Source of the DNA: Rhabditophanes sp. KR3021
Lineage: Eukaryota > Nematoda > Chromadorea > Rhabditida > Alloionematidae
Direction: 5' to 3'
Assembly: GCA_963281155.1 (NCBI GenBank)
Contig: CAUJLY010000001.1
Location: 1,674,001-1,738,000 of the forward strand
DNA length: 64,000 nucleotides
The notes under the pieces were generated by a model. That model did no database searches and was not told the origin of the DNA. It was given only the letters and a program-made list of their open reading frames with translations. Both the position numbers and the translations under genes were made by a program. Positions within the stretch are counted from its first letter, which is position 1; each line of letters starts with the position of its first letter. This document shows positions 23,435-34,500 of this stretch, piece by piece.

Positions 23435-25178
23435 TCAATAAGCAGATAAAGAGAAAGAAGAATTTGGAAATACCAATTCCAGATCACATTTAGTCCATAT
23501 GTTGTAATTTTTGTCAAAACTATAAATATCCTTCATAAATTTTCCATCTGTTAAACCCCCAAAAATAAGAATTTCCTTGGCTAGATTAATTGCCTTAAAA
23601 TTACACATTCCTATTGGCATGGTGATTGTTTCAATCCATTTATTCGCTGAAACGTCGTAAATATGGCAATTATTTCTATATGTCCAATTTGAGTCTTCTT
23701 TTTTTGTCCCACCACAGTAAACAATATTTTTGTCTAACAAGCAAACACCAGCTCCTTGTCTTTTCATAGGAATTTCTGCTAAAGTTTGCCACCCCTTGAC
23801 TCTTGGGTCGTATCTTCTCATATTGTCTGCATTAAAACACCCCGGAGTTACATAAATACTATTTTCACTTGGTATGGAAACGGCTGAATGTCCACACATT
23901 GTAATTGGGAGAGATTGTTCATCGAACCACTGCATTTTTTCGGAATCAAAGCTAAATAATAAAATAAAATTTAAAATTACTTTATTACCTTTGAACAATA
24001 TTGGAAATTTTATTATTTGCCAATCCACCAATCATCCAAATTTTGTTATTCAAATTAGTTGTAGCAAAGTCAGTTCTAAGCTGGTCTATTTCCATATTTG
24101 ATATAGTAATTAATTGACTTTCGACATCAAATCTTAAACAAAAATTTATTCGAATACCAAAAATACACTTACACTTCCATTTTTTTACTCTCATAACCAC
24201 CAAAAACAAATAACTTATTTTCTATTATTTCAGAACCCCCTACGAATCTTTCAAATTCTAACGTTCCACATTGGGAAATTGTTTTTTTCATTAAGTTATA
24301 ATTATAAATACTTTTGGCATTTGGATCAACTCCACCAACTAAAAATACATTTGATGTTTCTTTATTCAGTCTCACTGGTTTGGCTTTATTCGTTAATTTA
24401 CGTACATAATCAGAAACTTCACTTAAACTATTAAAATTTTTATTTTTTAATAAGTTGTGATTAATGAACGTTTTAGATAGCTTTGTAAGGTCTATTTTTG
24501 CTAAAAGGATTCCCCAGTATTGTTTGCGTTTACTAAAACTATATTCAATCCATTTGTTGAATATTTTGCAGATTTCCTCTTGGTTGTTTTTGAGGATAAA
24601 TTCTTCTTCGAATATGTCTACTAAAGTATTGTAGGTCGCAACATCAAAAGCGTTAGTTTGATTTAGTTTCTAAATTATTTAATAAATACTAATTACAAAC
24701 ACCTACATCGAAATTCGATTTAATCGTACTTTTTAAAAATGAATAAATTTCAGGCGAATTGAGCTTTTTAAATTTGTCTAACAAAATCACATGTTTACTA
24801 ACAGATTCCTCACTTTTAATCCATTGAATTATCAAAGATTGAATATCTTCCATTTTAAATCTATAACAAATATTCAAGAGTTGATAAACATTGCCCTCAT
24901 TGACTTTAAACTCCTTGTTATGATAAATATAATATAAATAACTATTGAAGTCAGCACACGTCAGGTTGGAACAATCAATAGAAGCTTTAAAGGTAAATAC
25001 TTTATCAGTTAAAATAATACTTACTTGCATCTGGATTAGCATCAAAATAACTCTTAAAATAGTCACTATGCCCAAAAAGAATATTTCTGGATGTTTTTAT
25101 AAAGCCATCCATACATTTGACATCAAAATCTGCAAATCTATCGGTTGGAAACAGAAAAGAAAAGTTTTTAAAATACAT
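23435..25178 (-). CDS. BTB-BACK-Kelch protein, probable Cullin-3 adaptor
   Basis: Five exons (25025-25178, 24707-24984, 24173-24669, 23989-24132, 23435-23951) with introns of 37-40 nt give 529 residues; phases 1, 0, 2 and 2 agree at every junction. The order is BTB (FADFDVKCMDGF, SRNILFGHSDYFKSYF, residues about 10-115), BACK (residues about 120-230) and a Kelch propeller: FLVGGVDPNAKSIYNYN, LFVFGGYE, IWMIGGLANN, NIVYCGGTKKE and ILIFGGLTDGK mark at least five blades with the GG pair. Such proteins recruit substrates to Cullin-3 ubiquitin ligases or bind actin. The start is uncertain: the same frame extends to an ATG at 25250, which would add a hydrophobic stretch unlike a BTB protein, so 25178 is preferred. 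The substrate is unknown. Confidence 0.82.
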
Positions 25179-25619
25179 TATTAATATCAAACCAAATATG
25201 AATATTTGTTTGTAAAGTGATAATCTAATGAACAAATGTAATCTATACATTAAACACTAATGATTAAATTAGTTTCGAGGAAGGACGTCATTATCTTTTA
25301 TGATTCATAGAATTGACAAGCAAATAGGTAATTATATTTCTTTTAATGGTTTGTTCTTAAGATAACGGAATATTCACAACATTTGTTTTTATATTAGTAC
25401 ATAGCTGAAGTAACCTTCGTTTAAACTGACTTTCACTATAAAACCAAAATTGTCTGGACTGATATTCAAGTGAAAACAATTACTACATCAATTACAAAAT
25501 TATTCTCCGCAAAAATTAGAATAATTATTTCCTTCCTTTTAAAGAAAAGTGACGGTTAATTCTATTTTGAGACTGTATTTAATAAAAGCGATTCAGAGAT
25601 ATTTTCATACTAAGTTAAT
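25179..25619. other. intergenic between divergent Kelch and Srt genes
   Basis: About 440 bp. Part may encode an extended N terminus of the Kelch protein (to 25250). A GATAA-type site lies at 25362. Nothing else was seen. Confidence 0.35.
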
Positions 25620-26642
25620 ATGAAACTAGAGTTGGTGCTGAAACCTAGTTACATTACAAAATATTATTCCTGTGACTATTTAACTCCGAAAGAATGGGAA
25701 GAAGAAACAAATCCTAATTTCTTACTAGGGTCAATTTACATTACAATTGGAACATTCGTAATGATTCTATATATTCCGATTCTCTACGTACTTCTAACAA
25801 AAGACTTGCTAAAAAACAATTTCTACAAACTTATTCTATGCATTACAATAGTTGATATTGCAGGATTAAGCATGAGTTCATGGGCTTGTGGAATTTTCAC
25901 GATAAAAGGATATGTTTATTGCTCACAACCTGTTGCAATTTACACCGTTGCTATAGTTGTATTGACGACATGGTGTACGAATTCAATACTAGCAATCGTT
26001 TTAGCCTTCAATAGATGCCTTGACGCGTTTAATTTAAAATGGGCAAATGCTATTTTTAGTGGGAAGAAAATATATTTCTGGATTATAACTGCTTTTTTAT
26101 TTGGTTTGGGGATCGGTTTGTTTACACCGCCCATGCTATATAGTGCAAAACAATACACAGTGTTTTTTGATCCTTACCTAGATATAGATAGAGTTCGTGT
26201 AACTTTCGAAAACCCCGATCAGTATAATAATTTCTTGGTTGTATTAGACAATGTAGGCATCTTTGTAGTGTTGCCATCTCTTTATTTTGGCTTTTCTATT
26301 CTAATGCTCCGTAAAATCAAAACATCAACCCATAAAATGTCTAGGATGAAGAAAAGCTTGTTACTTCAATCATTTCTACTAAGCTCTATAACATTTTGTT
26401 CAGCTTTAACCTACGATTTAATGCAATTTTTCATACTCAATCGAGCTATTGTCATAATTGGACACTTTTTCTGGCTATGTTCAACTTGTGTTGGAGCTTT
26501 TGTTTATTTGACGTTTAATATTACAATTAGAAATCATATTATTGAAGATTTTGTTCCCGCTTCCATTAAAAAATATTGGAATATTAAAAGCAAAGTTAAA
26601 ATTGTCAAATTTCAATTCCCGGTTAAAATACCAACAATTTAA
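25620..26642 (+). CDS. Srt-family 7TM chemoreceptor, tandem copy 1
   Basis: A single frame of 340 residues starting MKLELVLKPSYITKYYSCDYL. The extracellular YSCDYLTPKEWEE preamble, the GSIYITIGTFVMILY helix 1, FTIKGYVYCSQPVAIY before helix 3 and LAIVLAFNRCLDAF at its end are Srt family features. LTFNITIRNHI follows helix 7. It is a tandem duplicate of 27129-28157: helix 1, loop 1 and the TLTKDLL..NNFYKLILCITI segment are nearly identical, while extracellular loops 2 and 3 differ. Both are intronless and in the same orientation, 0.5 kb apart. This is consistent with recent duplication followed by divergence at the ligand-facing side. Confidence 0.87.
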   Translation: MKLELVLKPSYITKYYSCDYLTPKEWEEETNPNFLLGSIYITIGTFVMILYIPILYVLLTKDLLKNNFYKLILCITIVDIAGLSMSSWACGIFTIKGYVYCSQPVAIYTVAIVVLTTWCTNSILAIVLAFNRCLDAFNLKWANAIFSGKKIYFWIITAFLFGLGIGLFTPPMLYSAKQYTVFFDPYLDIDRVRVTFENPDQYNNFLVVLDNVGIFVVLPSLYFGFSILMLRKIKTSTHKMSRMKKSLLLQSFLLSSITFCSALTYDLMQFFILNRAIVIIGHFFWLCSTCVGAFVYLTFNITIRNHIIEDFVPASIKKYWNIKSKVKIVKFQFPVKIPTI

Positions 26643-27128
26643 CAAGTGTTTATTTATCAAGTTCATACACAGGAAATTTGCATTCACATATTATTTGACA
26701 TGATTTTAATAAATAAATAATGATTAGTCAAATTAGAATTTTAAACCACTCACAAAATAGTTTTCATTATTTTAATTTTTTTGTTATTTTATCTGTTGAT
26801 TAGATCTGTTTGAGATCTACAACTCCAATGTTTTAATACACATTTTGGCTATCAAAAACGAAGTTAATTCTGCGATAAATATTCGGACAATTGTTCTTCT
26901 AAAGTGTGATATCATATAAAGACATAAAATAACTTAGTACAAACAAAACAACTATTATTATTTAAACTCCAAGTAAAACAAAGGTCATGTCGAATCAAGT
27001 TTATGTGAATGAAAATTATTACATAAACTTTTAAAAGACTAATCTCCTCTGTCTGATAAACAAGGATGGGAAATTCCATAAGAAAAGAGATATTTAATCA
27101 GAATAATGCGAAAATATTTTCATTAATA
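26643..27128. other. spacer between the tandem Srt genes
   Basis: About 490 bp, presumably the 3' UTR of copy 1 and promoter of copy 2. The open frame of copy 2 runs back to an ATG at 27066, but alignment with copy 1 favours the start at 27129. Confidence 0.45.
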
Positions 27129-28157
27129 ATGAAATTAGAATTTGTTTTCAAATCTAGTTATATAAATAAATATTATTCTTGTGACTATTTGACTTCCGAA
27201 GAATGGAAGCAAGAGGAAAATTCCAATCTACTATTGGGTTCCATTTACATTACAATTGGAACATTCGTAATGATTCTATATATTCCGATTCTCTATGTAC
27301 TTCTAACAAAAGACTTGCTTCAAAACAATTTCTACAAACTAATTCTATGCATTACCATCAATGATTTAGGAGGACTAACAATGAGTTCATGGGCTTGCGG
27401 AATCTTTACAGTAAAAGGATATGTTTTTTGCTCACAACCTATGGCAATTTACATGGTAGGTATAATTGGATATACAACTTGGTCTACAAATTCAATACTC
27501 GCGATGGTTTTAGCTTTCAATAGGTGCTTGGATACAATTAATTTCAAATGGTCGAATGCAATTTTTAGTGGGAATAAAATTTATTTCTGGATTGTAATGG
27601 CTTTTTCATATGGTTTTGGGATGGGTTTGTGTACACCACCAATGCTTTATACTTCAAAAGAATATACGGTAGTTTCGAATCCTTATTTGATGATTTATCG
27701 AATACACGTAACTTCCGAAATACTTGAAGAGTATGCCAATTGGTTTGTTGTCATAAATAACATCACAATCTCTGTTGTTTTGCCATCTCTTTATTTTATC
27801 TTGTCTGTGATAATGATTAACAAAAGCAAATCTACACAAATATCCAATCAACTGTCCAAAATGAAGAAAAGTTTGCTACTCCAATCATTCTTGTTATGTT
27901 CTATTACATTTTGTTCAGCATTAATTTATAATCTAATGCAGTTTGTAATATTCAATCAAGTTATAGCCATAATTGGACATTTACTTTGGTTATGTTCGAC
28001 CTGTGTTGGAGCTTTTGTTTATTTGATACTCAATGTAACAATTAGAAATCATATTATTCAGGATTTTGTTCCTGCTTCAATTAAAAAATGTTTGAATATT
28101 AAAAGCAAAGCAAATACAAACATTTTCCAATTGAAGAAAAAAACACCGACAAACTAA
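27129..28157 (+). CDS. Srt-family 7TM chemoreceptor, tandem copy 2
   Basis: A single frame giving 342 residues from the ATG at 27129 (MKLEFVFKSSYINKYYSCDY), which matches the start of copy 1; an in-frame ATG at 27066 would add 21 residues without counterpart. YSCDYLTSEEWKQ, FTVKGYVFCSQPMAIY, LAMVLAFNRCLDTI and NVTIRNHIIQDFVPASIKK parallel the sister gene. Differences concentrate in the loop after helix 4 (residues about 175-205: SNPYLMIYRIHVTSE against DPYLDIDRVRVTFE) and in helix 3-4 contacts. Expected function is chemosensation in ciliated neurons. Confidence 0.87.
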   Translation: MKLEFVFKSSYINKYYSCDYLTSEEWKQEENSNLLLGSIYITIGTFVMILYIPILYVLLTKDLLQNNFYKLILCITINDLGGLTMSSWACGIFTVKGYVFCSQPMAIYMVGIIGYTTWSTNSILAMVLAFNRCLDTINFKWSNAIFSGNKIYFWIVMAFSYGFGMGLCTPPMLYTSKEYTVVSNPYLMIYRIHVTSEILEEYANWFVVINNITISVVLPSLYFILSVIMINKSKSTQISNQLSKMKKSLLLQSFLLCSITFCSALIYNLMQFVIFNQVIAIIGHLLWLCSTCVGAFVYLILNVTIRNHIIQDFVPASIKKCLNIKSKANTNIFQLKKKTPTN

Positions 28158-29481
28158 ACAAAAATTTATATTAAATATCCAAGAAAAGCTCCAAAATTTT
28201 ACAGATTTTTGAATATTAAGGAATAAAATAAGCAGAAATTAGAACTAACGGCACAAAACCAACACTGGTAGAAGTATAGAGTAATTTATTTGTTTGATAT
28301 TATTCAATATTTGTGTCTTTTCTTGAAGTAAGAGCCAATTGTTTTAACGTGCGTGCAAGTTTTAGATAATAGACACAAAATGGCAGGATTAAAGTACATG
28401 CTTCAGAGGCGAAATTTAAAGAAACTAGTTTTTGTGTTTAGTCTTCTTGAATTGAAATATTATTAAGACACTAAATTTAAGATGATTGCTAAAACACCTT
28501 CTATAGACATTATTGTGAAGTATAAAATATCTTCCATTTTTAGTGATTAAGAGAGGAACAATAAACAACAAATGAATTTATTTTGTTGGAAGAATAATTA
28601 TATTTATCTATCATTTTTAAATGCAGACATTAATCGAGGTGATTTCATAACAATTAAGGGATATAAAGTAATTATTGTATTTTATTTAATTCAGTGTGTA
28701 ATTTACAGCTAAGTCGAATCCCTCAATCAGGTGCACTCACTTTTAGGGACATTCTCTATAAAGAACAGACATTTTTTACTTTTTGGTTGGCTTAAGTGTT
28801 AATTGCTTTTTATTAAAATTGCTCGTTTAGGGACACAAAGTTCGGTCCCGGGATGTCCATAATAGAAGGATTTGACAGTACTTCATTTAAACCTTTGATT
28901 TATATCTATATTTGGAATAGTTTCTTGTCTAATGGCAATGCTTATATTAGCTACAGAAATGATAATATGAACTTTATTTTAACTTAATTATTTTTTAGAC
29001 TGAATGAATAATATGTGATGATAATTCTATGAAGCTTGTAAGCACACACGAATAAATAGGATGTGATAGATATGAGGGATTAAAGTCGTAATTGGACTAG
29101 TTATTTGCATCTGGATACTTCGAGTATTACTTAAAAAGAGAAACAACCCGTAATATCTAGCAGAAAAAATCAACAAAGTTAACATACACCTCAACTTGCA
29201 CTCAATTACATATACACATATTTTATATTTTTGCTTAATAAATGAGGTGTTTTAAAAGTTTCTATTTAATATACATAATTATAGTTGTTTTTCATAATAA
29301 TGTTCTGCTTCAAAACTCCATTAAGACACCTCTTTCATAAGTTCAAGTAATTGAAGTAAATTTCCAATAGGGATATTTATTAATATTATTAGACACGATT
29401 TATGCACCTGTGCATTCATTTTTAAAGAAATAGAAGTATATCATATTTCAGTTCCAGGCATCGAAGATTTCATTTATTAAA
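28158..29481. other. intergenic
   Basis: About 1.3 kb of AT-rich sequence. I found no open frame with family character, RNA gene or repeat. Confidence 0.45.
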
Positions 29482-30465
29482 ATGGATGGAAATTACTCTT
29501 TTTTAATTTTGAGAATACAAAAAGTCCTTCCATTCTTCACTGTTTATATTTCGACGCCTTCACTCATCATTTATATTGCATTTGGGATAATATCTTATTA
29601 TATCTACCTTTCTATAATAATAAAGTTGATAAGAAAAAGAAAAAATACTGAATTCAGTTCAAACTTTTATAAATGTATTGTAATTAATGGATTTGTTGAT
29701 TTGGCTTTCCATCTGCATAATTTTCTAACCGCTACTTTATGGTGTTATGTGCCTTTTGTCAGATTAGTGGGGCCACTTGGATCTTCATTATGGCTGTCTC
29801 CTATTTATTTTCTAACCTTTCTTCTGGCATACTTCCAAATTCTGATGAGGATGTTTATCAGCATAAACAGAATGATAGTGCTACTGTTTCCTTTAAATGG
29901 AGCTAAATACCTCGACCAAATCATGTACCCGTCTTTAACACTAATGCTGCTAATCTCAATCTATCCCGGCTGGTTCACGAACACCAATCCGGCATACATC
30001 GAACTCATTAATTCTGTCTATACAAACAACAAAACACTCGGTCAATTTTCTTCAAAGCCAGTTGAAGGGTATTCAGAAAATTCATTGCTTATTCTAAGAG
30101 TTGTTGTACTAGTACTTTCTTCAATAACATTTATTATTAATTTATTAAATGTTCTAATAATAGTACGTACCTCAAATATCAAAAAAATTCAGCGTATCGA
30201 CTTGCGCATGGCTTTCTATTCTGTCGGGCTGTTTATAGCTCAACAAAGTTATAATTTAATTTATTATTTTAGGTTTTTTCAACCGCCACCTGGAGATGAT
30301 TCGATTTATTGGTTTGGAAGAGTTATTAAACCGTGGAGTTTTAATATTATGTGTTTCTTTACTCCTTATGCTTTAATCATTTTTAATAAAAGACTACGCA
30401 AACTGATATTTCCAAATTTTAAGTTGAATAACTTTGGAAACAACAAAAACGTTAGAAGAATTTAA
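29482..30465 (+). CDS. 7TM chemoreceptor, Srv/Srg-like, single exon
   Basis: A single frame of 327 residues starting MDGNYSFLILRIQ. Helix 1 is followed by KLIRKRKNTEFSSNFYKCIVINGFVDLAFHLHNFL, matching the S-x-F-Y/F-K-x-x-x-x-x-G/N-F-x-D pattern of Srv/Srg receptors. RMFISINRMIVLLFPL ends helix 3 (the SxNR-x-x-x-x-x-FP motif), and the tail is KRLRKLIFPNF. Seven hydrophobic segments are visible. No close relative lies in the window. It is tail to tail with the SKP1-like gene, 124 bp apart. Ligand unknown. Confidence 0.77.
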   Translation: MDGNYSFLILRIQKVLPFFTVYISTPSLIIYIAFGIISYYIYLSIIIKLIRKRKNTEFSSNFYKCIVINGFVDLAFHLHNFLTATLWCYVPFVRLVGPLGSSLWLSPIYFLTFLLAYFQILMRMFISINRMIVLLFPLNGAKYLDQIMYPSLTLMLLISIYPGWFTNTNPAYIELINSVYTNNKTLGQFSSKPVEGYSENSLLILRVVVLVLSSITFIINLLNVLIIVRTSNIKKIQRIDLRMAFYSVGLFIAQQSYNLIYYFRFFQPPPGDDSIYWFGRVIKPWSFNIMCFFTPYALIIFNKRLRKLIFPNFKLNNFGNNKNVRRI

Positions 30466-30589
30466 ATATGTTCGCAACTTCCTTGTCTCAGTATCTGACT
30501 AAACAACTTTATCTTTTTAATAAAATAATTACCAATAAAGATGACGTGCACCATGTTTTATAATTTATAAATAGTTTTACGTTTTATTG

Positions 30590-31101
30590 TCATGTAGAAT
30601 CTACGTCACTACCAAATTCCTTTTTAATATCAGAAACATTAGTGGAGTTAATATAATTACTGACTCTTTTGCACATTACATTAACAAGTTCTTTCATTTC
30701 CAAATAATCGGCCGCCATAATCACACAAAAAACATCTTTTATGGTCAAAGATTCTGCAAAAGTTCGTTTATTAAAATCCAATTCATTGTACTTTGACACA
30801 TGAACGATAGGCATATCTAAAGGAACTGCATAATCTTTACAAAACGAAGCAATAATATTTAAAATGTCCTCATTTACTTCTATTTTGACACGTTCATAGT
30901 CGGTATTGATTAACTGATCATTGTCATCTAATAAAGATAAATCTACAAAAACAAATTAAGGTATAAATCACTTTTTTATCTGAACAAACTTTTCAACATA
31001 TCCATCAACATTTCACTTCTTTTGTAAGTTTCAGGCGTTAAGGAATATTCCTTGTCATCTTTGGTTATAATTTTAAAATTTCCCGAACTGCCATCATTCA
31101 T
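30590..31101 (-). CDS. skr: SKP1-related protein (SCF ubiquitin ligase adaptor)
   Basis: Exon 1 (30990-31101) and exon 2 (30590-30942) join in phase 1 over a 47-nt intron with a weak GTTTGT donor, giving 154 residues. The N-terminal half has the BTB/POZ-like Skp1 fold start (FKIITKDDKEYSL). The C-terminal half carries the conserved helical pair: TIKDVFCVIMAADYLEMKELVNVMCKRVSNYI, corresponding to the LFELILAANYLDIKGLLD..CKTVA segment that contacts Cullin and F-box. The usual C-terminal F-box-binding helix (NEWC-type) is missing and the chain ends about ten residues after the EIRKTF-equivalent (DIKKEFG). Nematodes have many divergent SKP1 paralogues (skr genes); this appears to be one of them rather than the canonical copy. 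Confidence 0.8.
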
Positions 31102-31728
31102 AATTAGCTAAAATACGAGAAAAATATAATGTTGTGACTAGTGGTCGAGGTTAATCAATTCTTTAGCCACTTGGCAAGGGACTATACTCTTTGTAGAGAG
31201 CACAACAACGAAAACGAATAAATTATTGTGTGTATCTAGATGATTGGGATGAAACAATTTATTAAATACATAACCATAATTCTTATCAAGGAATTAACAT
31301 CATTTCCATGTGTATTATTTACTAATCTTTTGTATGTGATCAACCTTGTTGTTTTTAATCACATGCATAGCATTTTTTATTCATTTGTAGACAGCAAAGT
31401 TGTTTGCATATTATTAAGGGATATTTTGTTAAATGTTTAATTAAATAAAGAAATTACATGAAATATTCTTTCTACGTGAATAAACTAATTTAATTTGCCA
31501 ATTGCTTTTTCTTCCCTGTCAAGCCTATCAATTAAAACAAAAGGTCACCACATGTCAACTCTTATTGGTGACATATGACAAAAATTCGTCACTTTTCACT
31601 GACATTTCTTCTTATCAAAAAACAGCCTTCATTGGAAAAACGTCCGTCTTCGGCGTCATAACCATATATTGTCATCATTGACGCATTTGTCATTTTACTT
31701 TAATATTTTTCTGTTATTAACTTATTAA
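31102..31728. other. intergenic, upstream of the BED/hAT gene
   Basis: About 630 bp. The 66-codon frame at 31240-31440 is not supported. The last 210 bp contain a cluster of TGAC/GTCA tetramers, listed separately. Confidence 0.4.
31518..31692. promoter_or_regulatory. cluster of TGAC/GTCA tetramers in the BED-gene promoter
   Basis: Eleven TGAC or GTCA words fall within 175 bp (31518, 31543, 31553, 31568, 31576, 31588, 31600, 31655, 31671, 31679, 31689), where about one would be expected at this base composition. They lie 37-210 bp before the ATG. hAT transposases bind short subterminal repeats through their BED fingers, so these could be old transposon-end repeats or binding sites for a host bZIP or nuclear receptor. 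Function is inferred only. Confidence 0.4.
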
Positions 31729-33919
31729 ATGGAAGCGCATTATTCAAGTCCATTATATGCTCCATCTTCTCCCTCGGCATCGTCTAATCATTCTCCAGCA
31801 CCTGAAAATATATGGGATAGATATGAGTTTGTAACAGTGGATGGGAAAGTTATGGCGAAATGCAACATATGTAGCAAAGTCTTGTCTCGAACTACTACCA
31901 GAGCCCGAGCTCATTATCAAAACATCCATTTGAATGAGAAGAAGGTAATGAGGGTGTTGAATACGACGACGAATGTTTTGGCTAGTGGAACTCATAGACC
32001 TATTAGAGATCCTATTTGGGCTCACTTCGATATCGTTCAAGTCGAAAATGGTTTAAAAGCTGTTTGCAAGTATTGCCATAGGCATGTATCGAAAACGACT
32101 ACTAGAGCAAGACAGCATTATAGATTAAATCATGGAGGATCTTCTCCTGTTCATGTTGTTCCTTCCCAGGAAGTCAGTATTAACTCTATCGTCAAGACAG
32201 CCGTTACCATCGAAACTCCCGTTGACTTAACTACCACGCTAAAACGAGTAAAAACTGAACCACGTCCCATCAAAGCAACTTCTTTACAATCAAAGTTCGA
32301 AACTAAGCTCCTTGATCTCAGCGCCTCTACCTCGCTTAATTTGGTTTCAAATATTTGTTTCGCAAAATTGTGCCACCTTCTAAACCCATCCATTACAATC
32401 CCTTCGTCTATTGATGTCTCAAAAACTTTAATTTCTCGTGTAAGCTCAATTGAACGACAGATTTGTGGAGAAATTTTACAACATTTAAGTAAAGGGTTGA
32501 AATTGGTAATTGAATTAGATAGATGGTCTGTTGTATTTGAGGAACATATTAGTATTTTCGTGCACTTGAAAGAGAAAGTCAGATTTCTTGGTGTTATGAC
32601 TTTTGATGGAAATAAAAGTGCAGATTTATTGAAATTGGATATTTTAGCTATTTTGTATAAATATTCAATCAAGGAGGAAGATATTTTTGCGTACTTTGGG
32701 GATGGAATTGGTTCGACTTGTGGTATTCATAATTTCAATTGCAATGAATCCGAGGAAGTCGGTTATTTATTTGAAAACATCAACAATTGTGGTTTAATTA
32801 GTACTGAAGAATGTGATGAATTAAATAAATTTGATCGTATCAGTTACCACAATGAAGAATATGACAAAATTACCTTTGGGCAATCAAAAAGAATGCATTG
32901 TTTTGTTAAGCAGATTAATTATATGTACGGTGAAATTTTTAAACAACAGTCTTTGTCGTTGAATCTAATTTTGAAAAATTTGAGGAGTATTAAAGGTAAG
33001 ATAAAAGTGTATCAATTGTAATGTTAATATCATTTTAGAGTCTCATATGATGAATGCTGCGTTTTATGAGTTATCTCAGGAAAATATTATTCTACCCTGC
33101 CAAGCCAAATACAGCAGTATCATACTTGCCCTCGAATATGCAGTTAAACATGAATCTTCAATTAAAGAAACTATCACCAAATTTGAATTGAAGGAATTAT
33201 CAGACACAGATTGGAAAGACATCAAGGATTTGATTGATGTTTTGTCACCACTAAAGATAATCTTAAATAATTTGCAATCATCCAAAACGTCCATATCAAG
33301 TGTAATTGCTGAGTTAAAGAAGCTAAAATATCATATTCAAATTAGTGTAGATGCGATTGAAAATACGTCGTCGAATAAATCCATGTTGCTGTATAAATTT
33401 CAAGTATTTTTTGATCGGATTTTTGATGAGTATTCGTTGTTGTCTAATGGACTAGAATACTTCATTGCAACTTTTCTGGATTCTGACTTAAATCATTATT
33501 TAGAAAAAGAAGAAACTGAATACATAATCAATCACCTTGCAAGTACTTTAAAAAATGAAGTCAAAGCTGATACCGATAGAATAGATCTCAACGATTCAAA
33601 TCACCAACACAATATAAGTAAGCAAGAAAAAGATGCTCAAAGCATTATGGACCAATACACTCGTTCCCTAAAAAGGAAAAAACTTGAAGTTTGGAATTCA
33701 GATGAAACTACAAATACAATAAGACTTACTGATTTTTACCAAAATTCAACATCACTCTATGGAGATGCTAAAAAATATCAAGAAAACTTTTCTTATATTC
33801 CATCCTTTTCTAGGAAGATTGAAAGGTGTTTGGAGATGAGTGAATTTAAGCTAAAAGGTACTAAATGTTCAAATGAAATTTTGCAAGCAAAGTTGATGTT
33901 TAAATATAATGAATTTTGA
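31729..33919 (+). CDS. double BED zinc-finger protein derived from a hAT transposase
   Basis: Exon 1 (31729-32995) and exon 2 (33039-33919) join in phase 1 across a 43-nt intron: 715 residues. Two BED fingers occur in tandem: CNICSKVLSRTTTRARAHYQNIH and CKYCHRHVSKTTTRARQHYRLNH (residues about 45-67 and 105-127), each preceded by the aromatic IWxxF/Y start. The rest resembles a hAT transposase core: a LDRWS-like strand, DGIGS, a GIHNFNC-type segment and DVLSPLKIILNNLQSSKTS. The C-terminal dimerisation region survives only as a trace (FSRKIERC...LMFKYNEF). I see no terminal inverted repeats or 8-bp target duplication near it. An intact long frame with an intron, but lost transposon ends, points to a domesticated DNA-binding regulator. 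Confidence 0.8.
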
Positions 33920-34307
33920 GTTATGCCGTATTTGAGTTTTAATATGTGAATGTCTTTTTATAAACTTATTAAATTTATATGTGTTAAAAGTTAAATATTA
34001 ATAAATGTTACAATACAGTTGGGAATGGTTCGTAACATCATATATAAATGAATTAAAAGCATTTGTATGCTCCATACTTTATTTTATATGGAAGCCAGCA
34101 GGTTTTTAGGCATTCCCCAAGATTTTATAATTATCCCAAAAGCCTATTGAAAGGAGGGGTTGATTTAAGTCAAAATAACTTTATGGTCATTTGTTAAACT
34201 TAATTTTTAATTTCATATTATTTAAAAACAAATTAGATTACGTATGACCGAGTGCATAGACATTATATCATAATTCCAGTAAATTTAACTACATCATTTT
34301 TAGTAAA
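33920..34307. other. intergenic
   Basis: About 390 bp holding the 3' UTR of the BED gene and nothing else that I can identify. Confidence 0.4.
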
Positions 34308-34500
34308 ATGTCATTGGCAGGGCTCAATAAGCTAATGCAATGTATAGTCATATCTTCCTTATTTTGGCTTATCATTGCCATGGATGCTTTTATATTCATG
34401 GATTAACGTTTTTGATGAAGAGATAGATGTTTGTCCTGCAAATGAATTTCCAAAGCTTGAATCAAAAGGAAATTATCCAATGGGCTTAGGTAAAGCGTAG
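34308..34500 (+). pseudogene. remnant of a signal-anchor first exon (GalNAc-transferase-like?)
   Basis: An ATG at 34308 opens MSLAGLNKLMQCIVISSLFW, a type II signal anchor, which stops at 34404 after 32 residues. One frame over, coding-like sequence continues (WINVFDEEIDVCPANEFPK to NYPMGLG) and ends at a GGTAAAG, a possible donor at 34490. The pattern of a basic start, SLFWL helix and a Pro/Gly stem is reminiscent of the N terminus of polypeptide N-acetylgalactosaminyltransferases, but no catalytic exons follow. It is therefore either a stranded exon or chance. Confidence 0.3.

Noticed and set aside
31729..33919. Active hAT transposon
   Set aside because: No terminal inverted repeats or 8-bp duplication were seen in the flanks, and the C-terminal dimerisation region is eroded.
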